The translations under genes were made by a program, and so were the position numbers. Shown in pieces: positions 33,418-42,308 of a stretch of DNA of 64,000 bases. The notes under the pieces are model-generated. The model worked only from the letters and a program-made list of their open reading frames with translations. It did no database searches and was not told the DNA's origin. This stretch comes from Candidatus Nitrosopumilus sediminis (lineage in GTDB: Archaea; Thermoproteota; Nitrososphaeria; Nitrososphaerales; Nitrosopumilaceae): contig NC_018656.1 of NCBI RefSeq assembly GCF_000299395.1, positions 620,001 through 684,000 of the forward strand, in the 5' to 3' direction. Within the stretch, counting starts at the first letter, position 1. The number at the start of each line of letters is the position of its first letter.

Positions 33418-35212
33418 TTTCCACTCTACAATAGTAATAATCTAATGGTAATCGCTCATATCCAGAATCTCCAACTATCAAATACCTTCCTTCCTTTTCA
33501 CATGTTGGAAAATCTGCAAAGTCTGATTCATCCCAAATTCTTAGAACATCTCTAGGTGGGTAAACGGGCTCATAATATGGACAAGAGTATACAATGTGAT
33601 GTTTGTAGATTAGATTATCCGTTGTGTAATCATTACCAATTTCTTGCTTCATATGATATACTTCTAATGTTGGGGAAGTACAGCCATTTCCCCATCCAGA
33701 TTCAACTACTCTAAATGCTGGTGAAGAACCAAGTTCTACGTTTCTTGTCAAGTCTTCAAGTTTGATGTTAATCCATGTTGGAGGGGTTGTACTTTGAAAT
33801 TTTATTTCGTTGACATCAGATATTTTGTAATGTGAAATCTCAAAACACCTATCCAGAGCTATACCACTGGTATTTTCTCTGTCTAAAGTTGCAGTTTTTA
33901 TTTCGCAAAAATTAATAATTTTACCATCAACCATTGAGAAATACTTTGTCATATCTTTTGGAAATTCATCAGAAGGTGTAAGTACGTAAATGCATTCATC
34001 GTTATAGATTACTTGGTTTGGAAAACAATGAACTTCAGTAAGCGTGTAGGTAGGTTCAGGTTCTGGAGGCGGAGTACTTGGTTCAGAATCTAAACAAGCA
34101 AAATTTTGCAATATTGTTGGAGGAAAAATATCTCCATTGGATACTTCTATTCTATAATATCCAGTTTTATCACAAACAAATTCCTCAAAGTCATTACCCA
34201 TAGAATATGAATTAAAAGTACCATATGTACCATCATGATCAATGCAAAGTTTGTCTAAACTATTTTCAAGCACAGATTGATAATTGATGTCAATTATTCT
34301 TAGTTGAGGATTCGAGCAATCAGATGATATTCCCCACTCTAACAATTCAAACTGAACTTTATCGCCAACATTGTAATGATATTGGTGTGGTGTAATTGCA
34401 TATTCCAGGTATTGTTCTCCTAAATGATACTGTTTGGAATATTCCTCAACTGCCTTTCTTTTCTCATCAAGAGTATCAACAGGAGTACTATTGTATGAAA
34501 AAGTTCCCTCTAACATCATGGACATTATGTTTCTTCCCGTCCACTCCATCTCCTTTTCTGGGAAAGGGCTTGCAGGTAACATCAAACGTAGCTTTGCCCA
34601 TCCTCTACTGAGAAGTTCAGATTCTGTGTCTGCAAAAACACATGCAGGTTTGTAATGAGTGTTCCAGACAGGAACTTTATCTTTGTCACAAATGATATGA
34701 CCCAGTTTAATTCCAAGTTTCATTTGTTTATGTGGAGACGGCATATCAAATGGAACTGGATAAACGGTACGATCAAGTGTTCCTCCTCCATGATTTTGTC
34801 TGACTACAAATTCTTGTTTAATGAATGCATCAACAAATTCTACTTCAAGATAATATTTTCCAGATTCATTGATAATTATAGGCTTATTTTTATCATATCC
34901 AATTTTTGTTTGCACTGGACTTGAAACAATAGCAGGATCACAAGATATGTCTGCACCCCAGCCCAAAATAAAATTGCCGTCATCATCAGTTATTTTTGCA
35001 TCATAAGAATTGCAATTTCTATCGCTTGGTTTTTCTATAATGAATTGTATTGGTTCTCCAATGATATTTACATATGAGAAATCAATGAATTGGGATTGTT
35101 CTTCTAGTTGCATGGGGGAATTATCACATGGCAATGAATCACATAATCCAAATACACTGGGTGCAAATATTACAGAGCCTGCAAAAATCAGTAAAATAAT
35201 GAAAATTTTCAT
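33407..35212 (-). CDS. Large exported protein with LDRTVYPVPF motif
   Basis: A 601-residue protein: signal peptide ending PSVFG, an Ig-like domain (about 40-150) ending EFVVRQNHGGGTLDRTVYPVPF, then SPHKQMKLGIKLGHIICDKDKVP and PACVFADTESELLSRGWAKL, the C...ACV...RGW module, and further Ig-like domains (STPPPEPEP linker near 395). The same order of motifs occurs in the 38143 protein. It has no C-terminal helix; it ends VENED*, the frame-2 stop of the junction. It is first of its array, with its own promoter at about 35230. Confidence 0.65.
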   Translation of the reverse strand: MKIFIILLIFAGSVIFAPSVFGLCDSLPCDNSPMQLEEQSQFIDFSYVNIIGEPIQFIIEKPSDRNCNSYDAKITDDDGNFILGWGADISCDPAIVSSPVQTKIGYDKNKPIIINESGKYYLEVEFVDAFIKQEFVVRQNHGGGTLDRTVYPVPFDMPSPHKQMKLGIKLGHIICDKDKVPVWNTHYKPACVFADTESELLSRGWAKLRLMLPASPFPEKEMEWTGRNIMSMMLEGTFSYNSTPVDTLDEKRKAVEEYSKQYHLGEQYLEYAITPHQYHYNVGDKVQFELLEWGISSDCSNPQLRIIDINYQSVLENSLDKLCIDHDGTYGTFNSYSMGNDFEEFVCDKTGYYRIEVSNGDIFPPTILQNFACLDSEPSTPPPEPEPTYTLTEVHCFPNQVIYNDECIYVLTPSDEFPKDMTKYFSMVDGKIINFCEIKTATLDRENTSGIALDRCFEISHYKISDVNEIKFQSTTPPTWINIKLEDLTRNVELGSSPAFRVVESGWGNGCTSPTLEVYHMKQEIGNDYTTDNLIYKHHIVYSCPYYEPVYPPRDVLRIWDESDFADFPTCEKEGRYLIVGDSGYERLPLDYYYCRVENED

Positions 35213-35281
35213 AATATGATTAGAAAAACAATACGAAGTTCATAAAGCGTTCTAAGATTTTGTGATGGGCCATGATTATTT

Positions 35282-36337
35282 TTATCCAAACCTGCTATCA
35301 AAAAGAGAATTCATTCTGGCAAGACATGTTTTTTGCAAATCTCCATCAAGTTTCTGGCAAAACTGGTCTGCTTTTTCATCAGATACAAATCTGGTAAGTG
35401 ACTCAATTGCACCAATCACGCATTGTTCCTGATATTTTGGAGGAGTGGAATTACACATCAAGATTGTCTTGTCTACGACATCAAAATTGTCTTTTGTCAG
35501 ATGTGCTGCAACCCCTTTATAGCATATTGGAATGTATTTCGGGTCAGGTATTCCAGAACAGAAGGAATATGCAGTCTGCAAATCATAGTTTGCATGAACC
35601 AAAAAATAGTTTGCCTGATATCTGTAACATAAAGTGGCAGCTTCAGAATTTTTTGTGCCATTAATTTGGTTACATGGATAATACATGTCAGATTTGTCAA
35701 AATCGCCACCTCGATTTTCGGCATACTCGCCCATGTTTTGCATGAACAGACCTCCATTGCACATGTAGATTTCATTCCAGTTATCAAACTCATTGCACCT
35801 CTCAAGTGCTTGCGTTGTGTTATAGTTGTAAATTTTGATAAGACTATGGCCCATGCCATGAACGCATTCACTTTTTGCATTATCCCCCAATGCATCACTG
35901 ACAATTTCACATGACTTCTTAATGTCTACAGATTCTATAGGGGTGCCATCAAGCATGTTTTCAATTTGAATTGTATTTTCTAGTAACCCGTGCATAATTC
36001 CTGCAGCACATCTATGATCAGATAGTTCAGATGCCTTTGACAAATCTCTATTAACATATCCGTATAGAAATTCTCCTATATGATGAGCCGATGGATGACA
36101 GTAAAAGTCTGCATCGACATACAAGTCTATCAGTTCATCTAGAGTCAGAAAAACTGTTTGTGTAGAATTGTTACGAGATAATTCATAGAGCATGTCAATG
36201 GTGCATTCATCGTCATCATAGCATGAATCAAAGATGGAATCAGCATACGATACTGGCGTAGGCTGTATGCTAATTACAAACAGCGTAAAAATTCCAGATA
36301 CTGCAACTAGCATGATTGTTAAAAATTCATTTTTCAT
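35282..36337 (-). CDS. Secreted Cys/His-rich protein
   Basis: A 351-residue protein: signal peptide or anchor (MKNEFLTIMLVAVSGIFTLFVIS), then a helical domain with repeated histidine and cysteine motifs: CHPSAHHIGEFLYG, CAAGIMHGLLEN, CVHGMGHSLIKIY, CNGGLFMQNMGEY, CYRYQANYF, CSGIPDPKYIPICYKG. These tetratricopeptide-like Cys-bounded helical repeats resemble an unnamed family in Thaumarchaeota. The His-x-x-Gly-x-Gly-His pattern suggests metal or heme binding. It ends an operon with the HTH regulator at 36531 and the zinc ribbon at 36334, by ATGA overlaps. Confidence 0.6.
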   Translation of the reverse strand: MKNEFLTIMLVAVSGIFTLFVISIQPTPVSYADSIFDSCYDDDECTIDMLYELSRNNSTQTVFLTLDELIDLYVDADFYCHPSAHHIGEFLYGYVNRDLSKASELSDHRCAAGIMHGLLENTIQIENMLDGTPIESVDIKKSCEIVSDALGDNAKSECVHGMGHSLIKIYNYNTTQALERCNEFDNWNEIYMCNGGLFMQNMGEYAENRGGDFDKSDMYYPCNQINGTKNSEAATLCYRYQANYFLVHANYDLQTAYSFCSGIPDPKYIPICYKGVAAHLTKDNFDVVDKTILMCNSTPPKYQEQCVIGAIESLTRFVSDEKADQFCQKLDGDLQKTCLARMNSLFDSRFG

Positions 36338-36534
36338 ATTCGTGCTATCTCTGATTCTAATCGTCTTCTGTTGGTACGTGTAGAGTATCTAACACGGGTA
36401 TTGCAGCAGGGGCAACGCAGGAATCTTTTTTTAAAGTAATAATCACAATTTCTGCAGTAACACCCACCTGTATGATATGCAACATGTCTTGTTGAAGATT
36501 CTGATTGTGCACATCTACCTTTACAGAATGTCAT
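36334..36534 (-). CDS. Small zinc-ribbon protein
   Basis: A 66-residue cytoplasmic protein with CYCRNCDYYFKKRFLRCPCC near the centre: two CxxC-type pairs 12 residues apart plus an extra Cys in each, and an Arg-rich C-terminus (TRTNRRRLESEIARI). Start and stop both overlap neighbouring genes by four bases, so it is translationally coupled between the membrane regulator and the Cys/His-rich protein. Probable nucleic-acid or regulator cofactor. Confidence 0.65.
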   Translation of the reverse strand: MTFCKGRCAQSESSTRHVAYHTGGCYCRNCDYYFKKRFLRCPCCNTRVRYSTRTNRRRLESEIARI

Positions 36535-37394
36535 GAATTTTTACCTCGCAATTTTTTTTGTAGTTTTCTTTTATTGTACCATCGTGAAAGTATTCTTTCT
36601 AAAATTATTCCACCTGCAACTACTGCTACTGGAACTGCAATTGAGATTATGAGTTCTAGTGTAGGATCTCCACTAGTTGCATTTGTTCCATCAAATGGTT
36701 GTGGATATACGGTTCTGTCAAGACTTACAGATCCTGTGTTTGCCCTGTCTTCGCTTAATTGAAATGCAAATTCATCAATTCCAGAACTGCTTGGTTCTGG
36801 TTCAGGATGAGGTTCTGGCTCGTGTATTGGCTCTAATTCTGGGCTTGAAGATACCGTCATATCCGCATCAGAATTTGTAATCTTCTCTGATGCCGAACTC
36901 CACTCATTAGCAACTATCTTGGAACTTTTTTCTTCAATGCTTTCTGACTGTTCCAATACTGGCATCAACTGATTATTGGGTTTAACAGTAAGCCATGAAA
37001 CAATCCCTGCCATTCCTATTGCTGCAAACTTGGAGAATTTCTTTAATGAATTAACTAGAGAACTAGTTGACTTTTCTGATGTTATTAGAAATGATTGGTT
37101 TGTGGAAACATAGTATTTCATTTCCTGACCCTTTGCAGAAATTCCTGTCTTTGATACTTTGATCATCCCTGCGGCCTGCATTCTTTTTAGATGGTGTATT
37201 GTCAATGTCAGCGACATGTTGTTTTCTTGTGCAATTTCATTTGCAGTCATTTCATTGCCGTTTGAGACTAGTTTCAAAATTTTTCTGCTAGAATCATTGC
37301 TAAATATCTCGCCAATCAGCTTGATCTTGTCATCTTCTGTTGAGATGATTTCGATGTCTTCATCCTCGTCGCTCACGATACATCGTGCTATCAT
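36531..37394 (-). CDS. Membrane-anchored HTH regulator (ArsR-like) with LDRTVYPQPF motif
   Basis: A 287-residue protein with the same build as the 24336 regulator: acidic N-terminus, winged helix (about 30-100; SRKILKLVSNGNEMTANEIA, NNMSLTLTIHHLKRMQAAGM), a helix near 127-142, an outside loop with a Pro/Glu repeat (HEPEPHPEPEPSSS), the motif SVSLDRTVYPQPFDGTN, and a C-terminal helix (LELIISIAVPVAVVAGGIIL). Its divergent neighbour has DESVYPVPSAY. First gene of the operon 36531-36334-35282. Confidence 0.7.
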   Translation of the reverse strand: MIARCIVSDEDEDIEIISTEDDKIKLIGEIFSNDSSRKILKLVSNGNEMTANEIAQENNMSLTLTIHHLKRMQAAGMIKVSKTGISAKGQEMKYYVSTNQSFLITSEKSTSSLVNSLKKFSKFAAIGMAGIVSWLTVKPNNQLMPVLEQSESIEEKSSKIVANEWSSASEKITNSDADMTVSSSPELEPIHEPEPHPEPEPSSSGIDEFAFQLSEDRANTGSVSLDRTVYPQPFDGTNATSGDPTLELIISIAVPVAVVAGGIILERILSRWYNKRKLQKKLRGKNS

Positions 37395-37431
37395 ATTTTA
37401 TGAATTAAATGTTCGGTAAAATTTAGATTTC

Positions 37432-37448
37432 ATCAAACGTTATAAACA
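37432..37448 (+). promoter_or_regulatory. Promoter of the 37501 gene
   Basis: ATCAAACGTTATAAAC matches the BRE-TATA block at 25148 ahead of the other partner gene. A 13-codon frame from the ATG at 37472 (MKSILFGGHNWKD) ends at 37513 and overlaps the TTG start of the partner, which could be a leader peptide. Confidence 0.5.
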
Positions 37449-37500
37449 AAAAATCATTCCCAACATTACTAATGAAAAGTATTTTGTTTGGGGGGCATAA

Positions 37501-38067
37501 TTGGAAAGACTAGTAAAAATTGGAATTGTCATAGCAATTGCAATAGGGTTGATTTTCTTTTCATTGTTTTTAATAACGATTATTCCTCACATTGTTGCAA
37601 ACACACAGAGAGATTGGGGCGATATTTTAACGCCAAAACTCACAGATGATGATGCGATGGAAATTTTTAGTAGCGAACAGGTCTATTCAAAATTCAAAGA
37701 AAAATATCCTGATGCCAGTGAGGTTCTTAAAAATAATAACAACAGAAACGCGCGTATGGAATTGACTGCGATGAATTTTACAACTTTTCATTATATCACA
37801 TTGAATATGGATTATGACATACGTGATCAGATGCTGGACTATTCAATCAGGTGCAATCTTTCAGGCGATGAACGACTTCCAAGTGCTAGGGATACATTGG
37901 CAATTCTTTATCTGCAATACACTCAATGCTTGCAAATTCCAAAAAAATCCTTTGTAAATGGGAATGAGGATGTAGTTTATCATGACTATGATGAGAGTGT
38001 TTATCCTGTACCGTCAGCATATCAATTGGCAGTAGAGCGTGAAAGCGCAGGACTACGTGCAAATTGA
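37501..38067 (+). CDS. Membrane protein, divergent partner of the 36531 regulator
   Basis: A 188-residue protein from TTG: one N-terminal helix (MERLVKIGIVIAIAIGLIFF) and an outside helical domain (about 35-165) with two Cys. Near the C-terminus is YDESVYPVPSAYQLAVERES, which shares VYPVP with the loop of the divergent regulator (VYPQP) and with the exported proteins at 33407 and 38143. No family. The promoter is 107 bases from the regulator start. Confidence 0.6.
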   Translation: MERLVKIGIVIAIAIGLIFFSLFLITIIPHIVANTQRDWGDILTPKLTDDDAMEIFSSEQVYSKFKEKYPDASEVLKNNNNRNARMELTAMNFTTFHYITLNMDYDIRDQMLDYSIRCNLSGDERLPSARDTLAILYLQYTQCLQIPKKSFVNGNEDVVYHDYDESVYPVPSAYQLAVERESAGLRAN

Positions 38068-38106
38068 TCTATTGTGATTTTATCAGGCTGTATACAAAAC
38101 ATCAGA

Positions 38107-38145
38107 AGAACTTTTCAATGATGTGCTAGGGTTTCATACAGTATG
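38107..38145 (+). promoter_or_regulatory. Promoter/leader repeat P2, copy 2
   Basis: GAACTTTTCAATGATGTGCT, then GGGTTTCATACAGTATGAAG, matches copy 1 at 23203 with about 85 percent identity by eye. The MKYF ATG is 33 bases after the A of ACTTTTC. Confidence 0.55.
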
Positions 38146-39348
38146 AAGTATTTTGTAATTTTGGGGATTATTGGTATTTTTTCAAGTATTCTAATTGGGT
38201 TTCCGTATTCTGATGCATTTTTTGAAGAAGGTATGGTTATTGAAGTTCCTGGACAAAAAATGAGCATATCGCAAAATGTTATTTCGCCTGGAGAAACTAT
38301 GTTTGTTATTGGAAGCTTTGAGCAACCTGTAGATAATTTTACTGCTAATATTTTCAAAGATTATAAAAATTCCAATGATCTAGTTTTAACATTAAACCTC
38401 CCTTCAAATGAATTTGGAGATTTTAGTTTTAACTTTACAATTCCACAAGATTGGACGGGAAATTATCGCATGGTTTTAGAAAATGGACTTCAATTCATGG
38501 ATGGAGAATTTGCAGTAAGAACAAATCATGTGGGTGGATCTTTAGATCGTACAGTTTATCCGGTTCCGTGGAGCATGTCTCCATTAAAACAAATCAAATC
38601 TGGAACTTATGGGCAAGATATCCAATGCCGTGATGATCGGGTACTGGTATTAAAGAAAAGCAGTGAACTGTATTCCTGTATAAAACCTGAAACAGTTCCA
38701 AAACTTTTTGCACGAGGTTGGGCGTTAAACGAAGTCAGAATTATTAATACTGATACTATGGAGTATGGAAAAACAATTAAAATAACTGGAGTTGTTGACA
38801 GACTGAACACACCTGAAGGTTTTGAGTACCACTTGATTCCTTTGCGTGAAGAACTTCCGCGAATCGAGTATACGGGATATGATACGTTGAACTTGTTTTC
38901 AACAAAAGACACTGTTCATCATTTTCTTCGAAATCTTGAAGGAAAACTTGTAGAAATTGAAGGGAATTTTTTGCTTGATGACGGAGAATATTTCAGGCAC
39001 TTTTCAGGATTTCCAACCGTTCCAGTAGAACAAATGAAGATCATTTCAGACAATGAAGATTTAAAATATTCAATTGACGGTGCAAAGATCGTATCAATTG
39101 TCAAAGTTCCAGACCATATGACTCTTAACATTGTGCTTCAGGAGGCAAAAAAAGGTACTCTGGAGATAACGATTCCACGGGATTTGATTGATGCCAAGAT
39201 TGGAGAATATGATGATGCCTTTTTTGTACTAGTTGATGGAATCGAAGTGGCTTTTGAGGAAGAAAGCAACAGTACTGAAAGGATGTTGACTATTGCATTT
39301 GAAAAAGATACACGAACAATACAAGTGATGGGAACCTCTCCATTGTGA
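38143..39348 (+). CDS. Exported protein with LDRTVYPVPW and SPLKQ...RGW modules
   Basis: A 401-residue protein, first gene of array 38143-44637, with the P2 leader start MKYFVILGIIGIFSS. An Ig-like domain (about 30-130) ends FAVRTNHVGGSLDRTVYPVP; the module MSPLKQIKSG, IQCRDDRVLVL, YSCIKPETVPKLFARGWAL follows directly; the C-terminal half (about 205-401) contains an OB-like NTIKITGVVDR-type strand and a beta-rich end. The same order occurs at 33407. It has no C-terminal helix and ends 10 bases before the next junction ATG. Confidence 0.65.
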   Translation: MKYFVILGIIGIFSSILIGFPYSDAFFEEGMVIEVPGQKMSISQNVISPGETMFVIGSFEQPVDNFTANIFKDYKNSNDLVLTLNLPSNEFGDFSFNFTIPQDWTGNYRMVLENGLQFMDGEFAVRTNHVGGSLDRTVYPVPWSMSPLKQIKSGTYGQDIQCRDDRVLVLKKSSELYSCIKPETVPKLFARGWALNEVRIINTDTMEYGKTIKITGVVDRLNTPEGFEYHLIPLREELPRIEYTGYDTLNLFSTKDTVHHFLRNLEGKLVEIEGNFLLDDGEYFRHFSGFPTVPVEQMKIISDNEDLKYSIDGAKIVSIVKVPDHMTLNIVLQEAKKGTLEITIPRDLIDAKIGEYDDAFFVLVDGIEVAFEEESNSTERMLTIAFEKDTRTIQVMGTSPL

Positions 39349-39357
39349 GAATAGAAA

Positions 39358-40044
39358 ATGAAAACTAGACTTTTGATAATTATTCTAGTAGTTTCAATAA
39401 TGATTCCAACAAACTCTTTTGCAGAGCCTCCACCTAATTATCAAGGAAGTTTTGAATATTCGAAATGGGTTGTAATTGGAAACATTACTACAGTTGAAAT
39501 TTTATCTGAACCTGATACAAATCGTGCAGGATTTGCATTGTACACATTAGATATTGAAAAATATCTAAAAAACCCTATTGACAATTCTACCATTACAATT
39601 CTTGGGCATTATAATATTGAGGAAGTGGGAAGAACTACTGCCTCTAAATTATATGAAATTGATCAAAGGGTTTTGTTTTACATTCAGGAATTGAAGAATG
39701 TTCCTGGATATGATTACATAGTTAGAGATAGGACATCTGGAGTCATTACCGAAAAACTTTGTCCTGAAAATACTTCTTATCAAACAGGCCTTTGTTTTTA
39801 CAACGATGATCCAAATAGGGCACATCCGCCTTGCATCAATCGAACAATGGAAGATTGTAAGCAACATAGAGTGACATTTTATGATGAATCCGAAGAGATA
39901 GTATGCGGTGCAGGCACAGAAAATATTGAGGGAATATGTCAAGTCATACAAACAGACAGAATGAAAACTATGGGCGATGATGCGCCTTTCTTTGGCATCT
40001 TTGCATACTTGGATAATTTTATCTCATGGATATTTGGGAACTAA
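39358..40044 (+). CDS. Exported OB-fold-like protein with EGF-like Cys loop
   Basis: A 228-residue protein: signal peptide MKTRLLIIILVVSIMIPTNSFA, then a beta-rich domain (FEYSKWVVIGNITTVEIL, FALYTLDIEKYLKN, QRVLFYIQ) like the NTR/TIMP protein at 32815 in length and order. A Cys-rich end (TGLCFYNDDP, PPCINRTMEDC, VCGAGTENIEGICQ) and a C-terminal hydrophobic segment (FFGIFAYLDNFISWIFG) follow. Start is the junction ATG with a fully conserved tail. Stop TAA lies one base before the next ATG. Confidence 0.6.
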   Translation: MKTRLLIIILVVSIMIPTNSFAEPPPNYQGSFEYSKWVVIGNITTVEILSEPDTNRAGFALYTLDIEKYLKNPIDNSTITILGHYNIEEVGRTTASKLYEIDQRVLFYIQELKNVPGYDYIVRDRTSGVITEKLCPENTSYQTGLCFYNDDPNRAHPPCINRTMEDCKQHRVTFYDESEEIVCGAGTENIEGICQVIQTDRMKTMGDDAPFFGIFAYLDNFISWIFGN

Positions 40045-40045
40045 A

Positions 40046-41329
40046 ATGAAAACTAGGTTTTTGATAATTACCGTATTTATCATTGCGTTGATTCCAGTGA
40101 CTGCCAAATCATTTGCCGAAGGGTCATTTAATGGGCATTCAAGTATTGATCCTCCCTTGTCAGAAGTAATTGCCGGTCAATCAACTGAAATGAATATCAG
40201 ATTTTCGTATACAACTGGGCCATATGCATTAAATAATTTTACTCCTATAATTGAGGTAAATCCTTCAAGTGCCAAACAATTTGTCAAAGTAGAAGTTGAT
40301 TCTCTTGAAATTACACAAGGACAAATCAAAAGGATTCCTGTAACCCTTACTGTGGATTCACACACTGAACATGAAAAAATATTTCTTAGCATCTCATATG
40401 ATGGATATCACTTTCAATCTGGCGAATTGTACAAAAGTTCATGGAATGATCAAGTTGCTCTTGATGTCAAAGGCGCACTTGTTCCAGAACCCAAGTCAAG
40501 TAAACCAATTTCCCAAAACTGTGGGCCTGGAACTGTTTTGCAAGATGGAATCTGTGTCGAAGAACAGACATCACAGCCAAACTCTGATGGAATATGGGGG
40601 GGCGTAACTGAAATTCCATCAAAAATATCTCCATTAAAACAATCAAAATCAGGTATTCCTTTTGATAAAATACAATGCAATGTAGACTTGATTTTAATTC
40701 AAAAACATGATGGTTCTCCTGCATGTGTAACTGAATCAACCAAACAAAAATTAATTGAAAGAGGGTGGACTGCCAAAGACGATTCGATATTAAAAACCAG
40801 TACAAACTGTATGACACTTGAACAAAGCAAAGAAACTGCACCATTTTTCAAAACTCCTGCATACTTGCCTGATGGATATTCCTATGTGTGTTCACAGTCA
40901 GGCACTCCGTCTGAGTCGTACATAGTGTATCATCATCAAGAAATTCAGGATTGGGACATACCTGAATTGATAAGTGATGGTGCAATTTTCATTTACCAAA
41001 TTGATGAAAGAAATATCGTCAGTGCAGAAAAGTTGGAAACTCTTGGAACCGCAGAGCAGAGAACCCAAGATGATTATGACAGTGTGATGGAGGTAAACCC
41101 TTCACTGCAGCCACAACTGATAAGAATTAACGGAATGTTGGCATATGCAGTTGACTCGTGTCCTGTTTGTGGAATGCAAACTGCAAACTTTCCTGATGGA
41201 ACGTTTATACAAAAATCTACTTCTACTGAAACAAAAATCAAATTCATTGATGAAAATGGAGTTAATTATATGCTAAAAACGACCTTACCGTTAGACGAAT
41301 TAATTTTGGTAGCAGAATCACTTCAGTGA
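40046..41329 (+). CDS. Exported protein with Ig-like domain and C...ACV...RGW module
   Basis: A 427-residue protein from the junction ATG (MKTRFLIITVFIIALIPVTAKSFA); the in-frame region from 39977 lies inside the previous gene. An Ig/CARDB-like domain (about 30-150) with LEITQGQIKRIPVTLTVD, then an EGF-like CGPGTVLQDGICV, then SPLKQSKSGIPFDKIQCN and VLIQKHDGSPACVTESTKQKLIERGWTA (split near 205-255), and a C-terminal domain with YLPDGYSYVC and SCPVCGMQ. It is the clearest example of the SPLKQ module. It ends just before a 17-base spacer to the next junction. Confidence 0.65.
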   Translation: MKTRFLIITVFIIALIPVTAKSFAEGSFNGHSSIDPPLSEVIAGQSTEMNIRFSYTTGPYALNNFTPIIEVNPSSAKQFVKVEVDSLEITQGQIKRIPVTLTVDSHTEHEKIFLSISYDGYHFQSGELYKSSWNDQVALDVKGALVPEPKSSKPISQNCGPGTVLQDGICVEEQTSQPNSDGIWGGVTEIPSKISPLKQSKSGIPFDKIQCNVDLILIQKHDGSPACVTESTKQKLIERGWTAKDDSILKTSTNCMTLEQSKETAPFFKTPAYLPDGYSYVCSQSGTPSESYIVYHHQEIQDWDIPELISDGAIFIYQIDERNIVSAEKLETLGTAEQRTQDDYDSVMEVNPSLQPQLIRINGMLAYAVDSCPVCGMQTANFPDGTFIQKSTSTETKIKFIDENGVNYMLKTTLPLDELILVAESLQ

Positions 41330-41345
41330 TGTTTTGGAGAAAAAA

Positions 41346-42308
41346 ATGAAAACTCGAAACAAAACAATCATAATTTCATCTATCTTACTGGTTTCAATAA
41401 TCCCTATGTGGTATTTTTCAAGTCACTCTTTTACTTTGGATGATGAGAAATTTTGTGAGATAAATGATGAGGGTTTTGACAGAGTCGTCAAGTGTGTGTA
41501 TTTTGATTCTGGAGAGGTTTTACAAAATAATAAACCATACAAACCAGGTCCAGAACAACTTCAAATGGTTTTAGATTATTGTAATGATGCTTCTGAAATG
41601 AAAAACGCAATTGGTTTTGAATATTTCAATGACACACATTACATTAACAATAATCTTTGCAAATGGCAAAAGTTAACCAAATTCCCAAACTCTGACGAAT
41701 ACTGTATTCCTGGTCAAAACATGTGGACAGATGTTAAAGAGATAAGAAATCACACCCACATCTACAACACAGACAAGTGTATGTGGGAACAAGAGTTTAG
41801 TTGGACTGCTCAATATGGTAAATCTGATCCAACTGTAATGATTCTACGAGGTGCAGTTATTGAAGGAAATAAAAGTCTAGATCCTGAGGTAATTACTGTT
41901 GTATTGGGGAAAAACAATACTGTGACATGGGTTAACCGAGATGATGTGGCACATGGATTATCTAGTGATTATGAAAATAACATGTGGTGGACTGGAGTTG
42001 TGGAACCTGACAAATCAGCATATGTGACCTTTAACAATACTGGAATCTTTAGTTATCATGGAACTCCTGGTCCTTGGATATCTGGTACTGTAGTTGTACT
42101 GCCTGAAAACTATAATGAATCAAACTTACCTTCATCTGATGATTATGATTTTGAGCGAATACATGTGATTAATGCTTGTACTTTTCATTCTCTTTGCTTT
42201 GGGGTTTTTGAGAATGGCACTCAGACTATGACTCAGTGTGATTTTCCTATGCATGGGTGTGGGCCAGTTTCATTTGATAGTTATGTAGAGGAAGAAAATG
42301 AAAACTAG
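41346..42308 (+). CDS. Exported protein with degenerate cupredoxin domain
   Basis: A 320-residue protein from the junction ATG (MKTRNKTIIISSILLVSIIP); a TTG at 41334 is in frame but not conserved. An N-terminal Cys-rich region is followed by a plastocyanin/cupredoxin-like domain (about 158-255): ITVVLGKNNTVTWVNRDDVAHGL, then FNNTGIFSYHGTPGPWISGTVVVL. The first His is kept, but the second block reads HGTPGPWIS where copper proteins have HCTPHxxM, so Cys, His and Met ligands are lost. It ends EENEN*, the 11-base overlap form of the junction. Confidence 0.65.
   Translation: MKTRNKTIIISSILLVSIIPMWYFSSHSFTLDDEKFCEINDEGFDRVVKCVYFDSGEVLQNNKPYKPGPEQLQMVLDYCNDASEMKNAIGFEYFNDTHYINNNLCKWQKLTKFPNSDEYCIPGQNMWTDVKEIRNHTHIYNTDKCMWEQEFSWTAQYGKSDPTVMILRGAVIEGNKSLDPEVITVVLGKNNTVTWVNRDDVAHGLSSDYENNMWWTGVVEPDKSAYVTFNNTGIFSYHGTPGPWISGTVVVLPENYNESNLPSSDDYDFERIHVINACTFHSLCFGVFENGTQTMTQCDFPMHGCGPVSFDSYVEEENEN

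Noticed and set aside
39977-40045. Upstream extension of the 40046 gene
   Set aside because: It overlaps the end of the previous gene; the conserved MKTRFLII start is at 40046.
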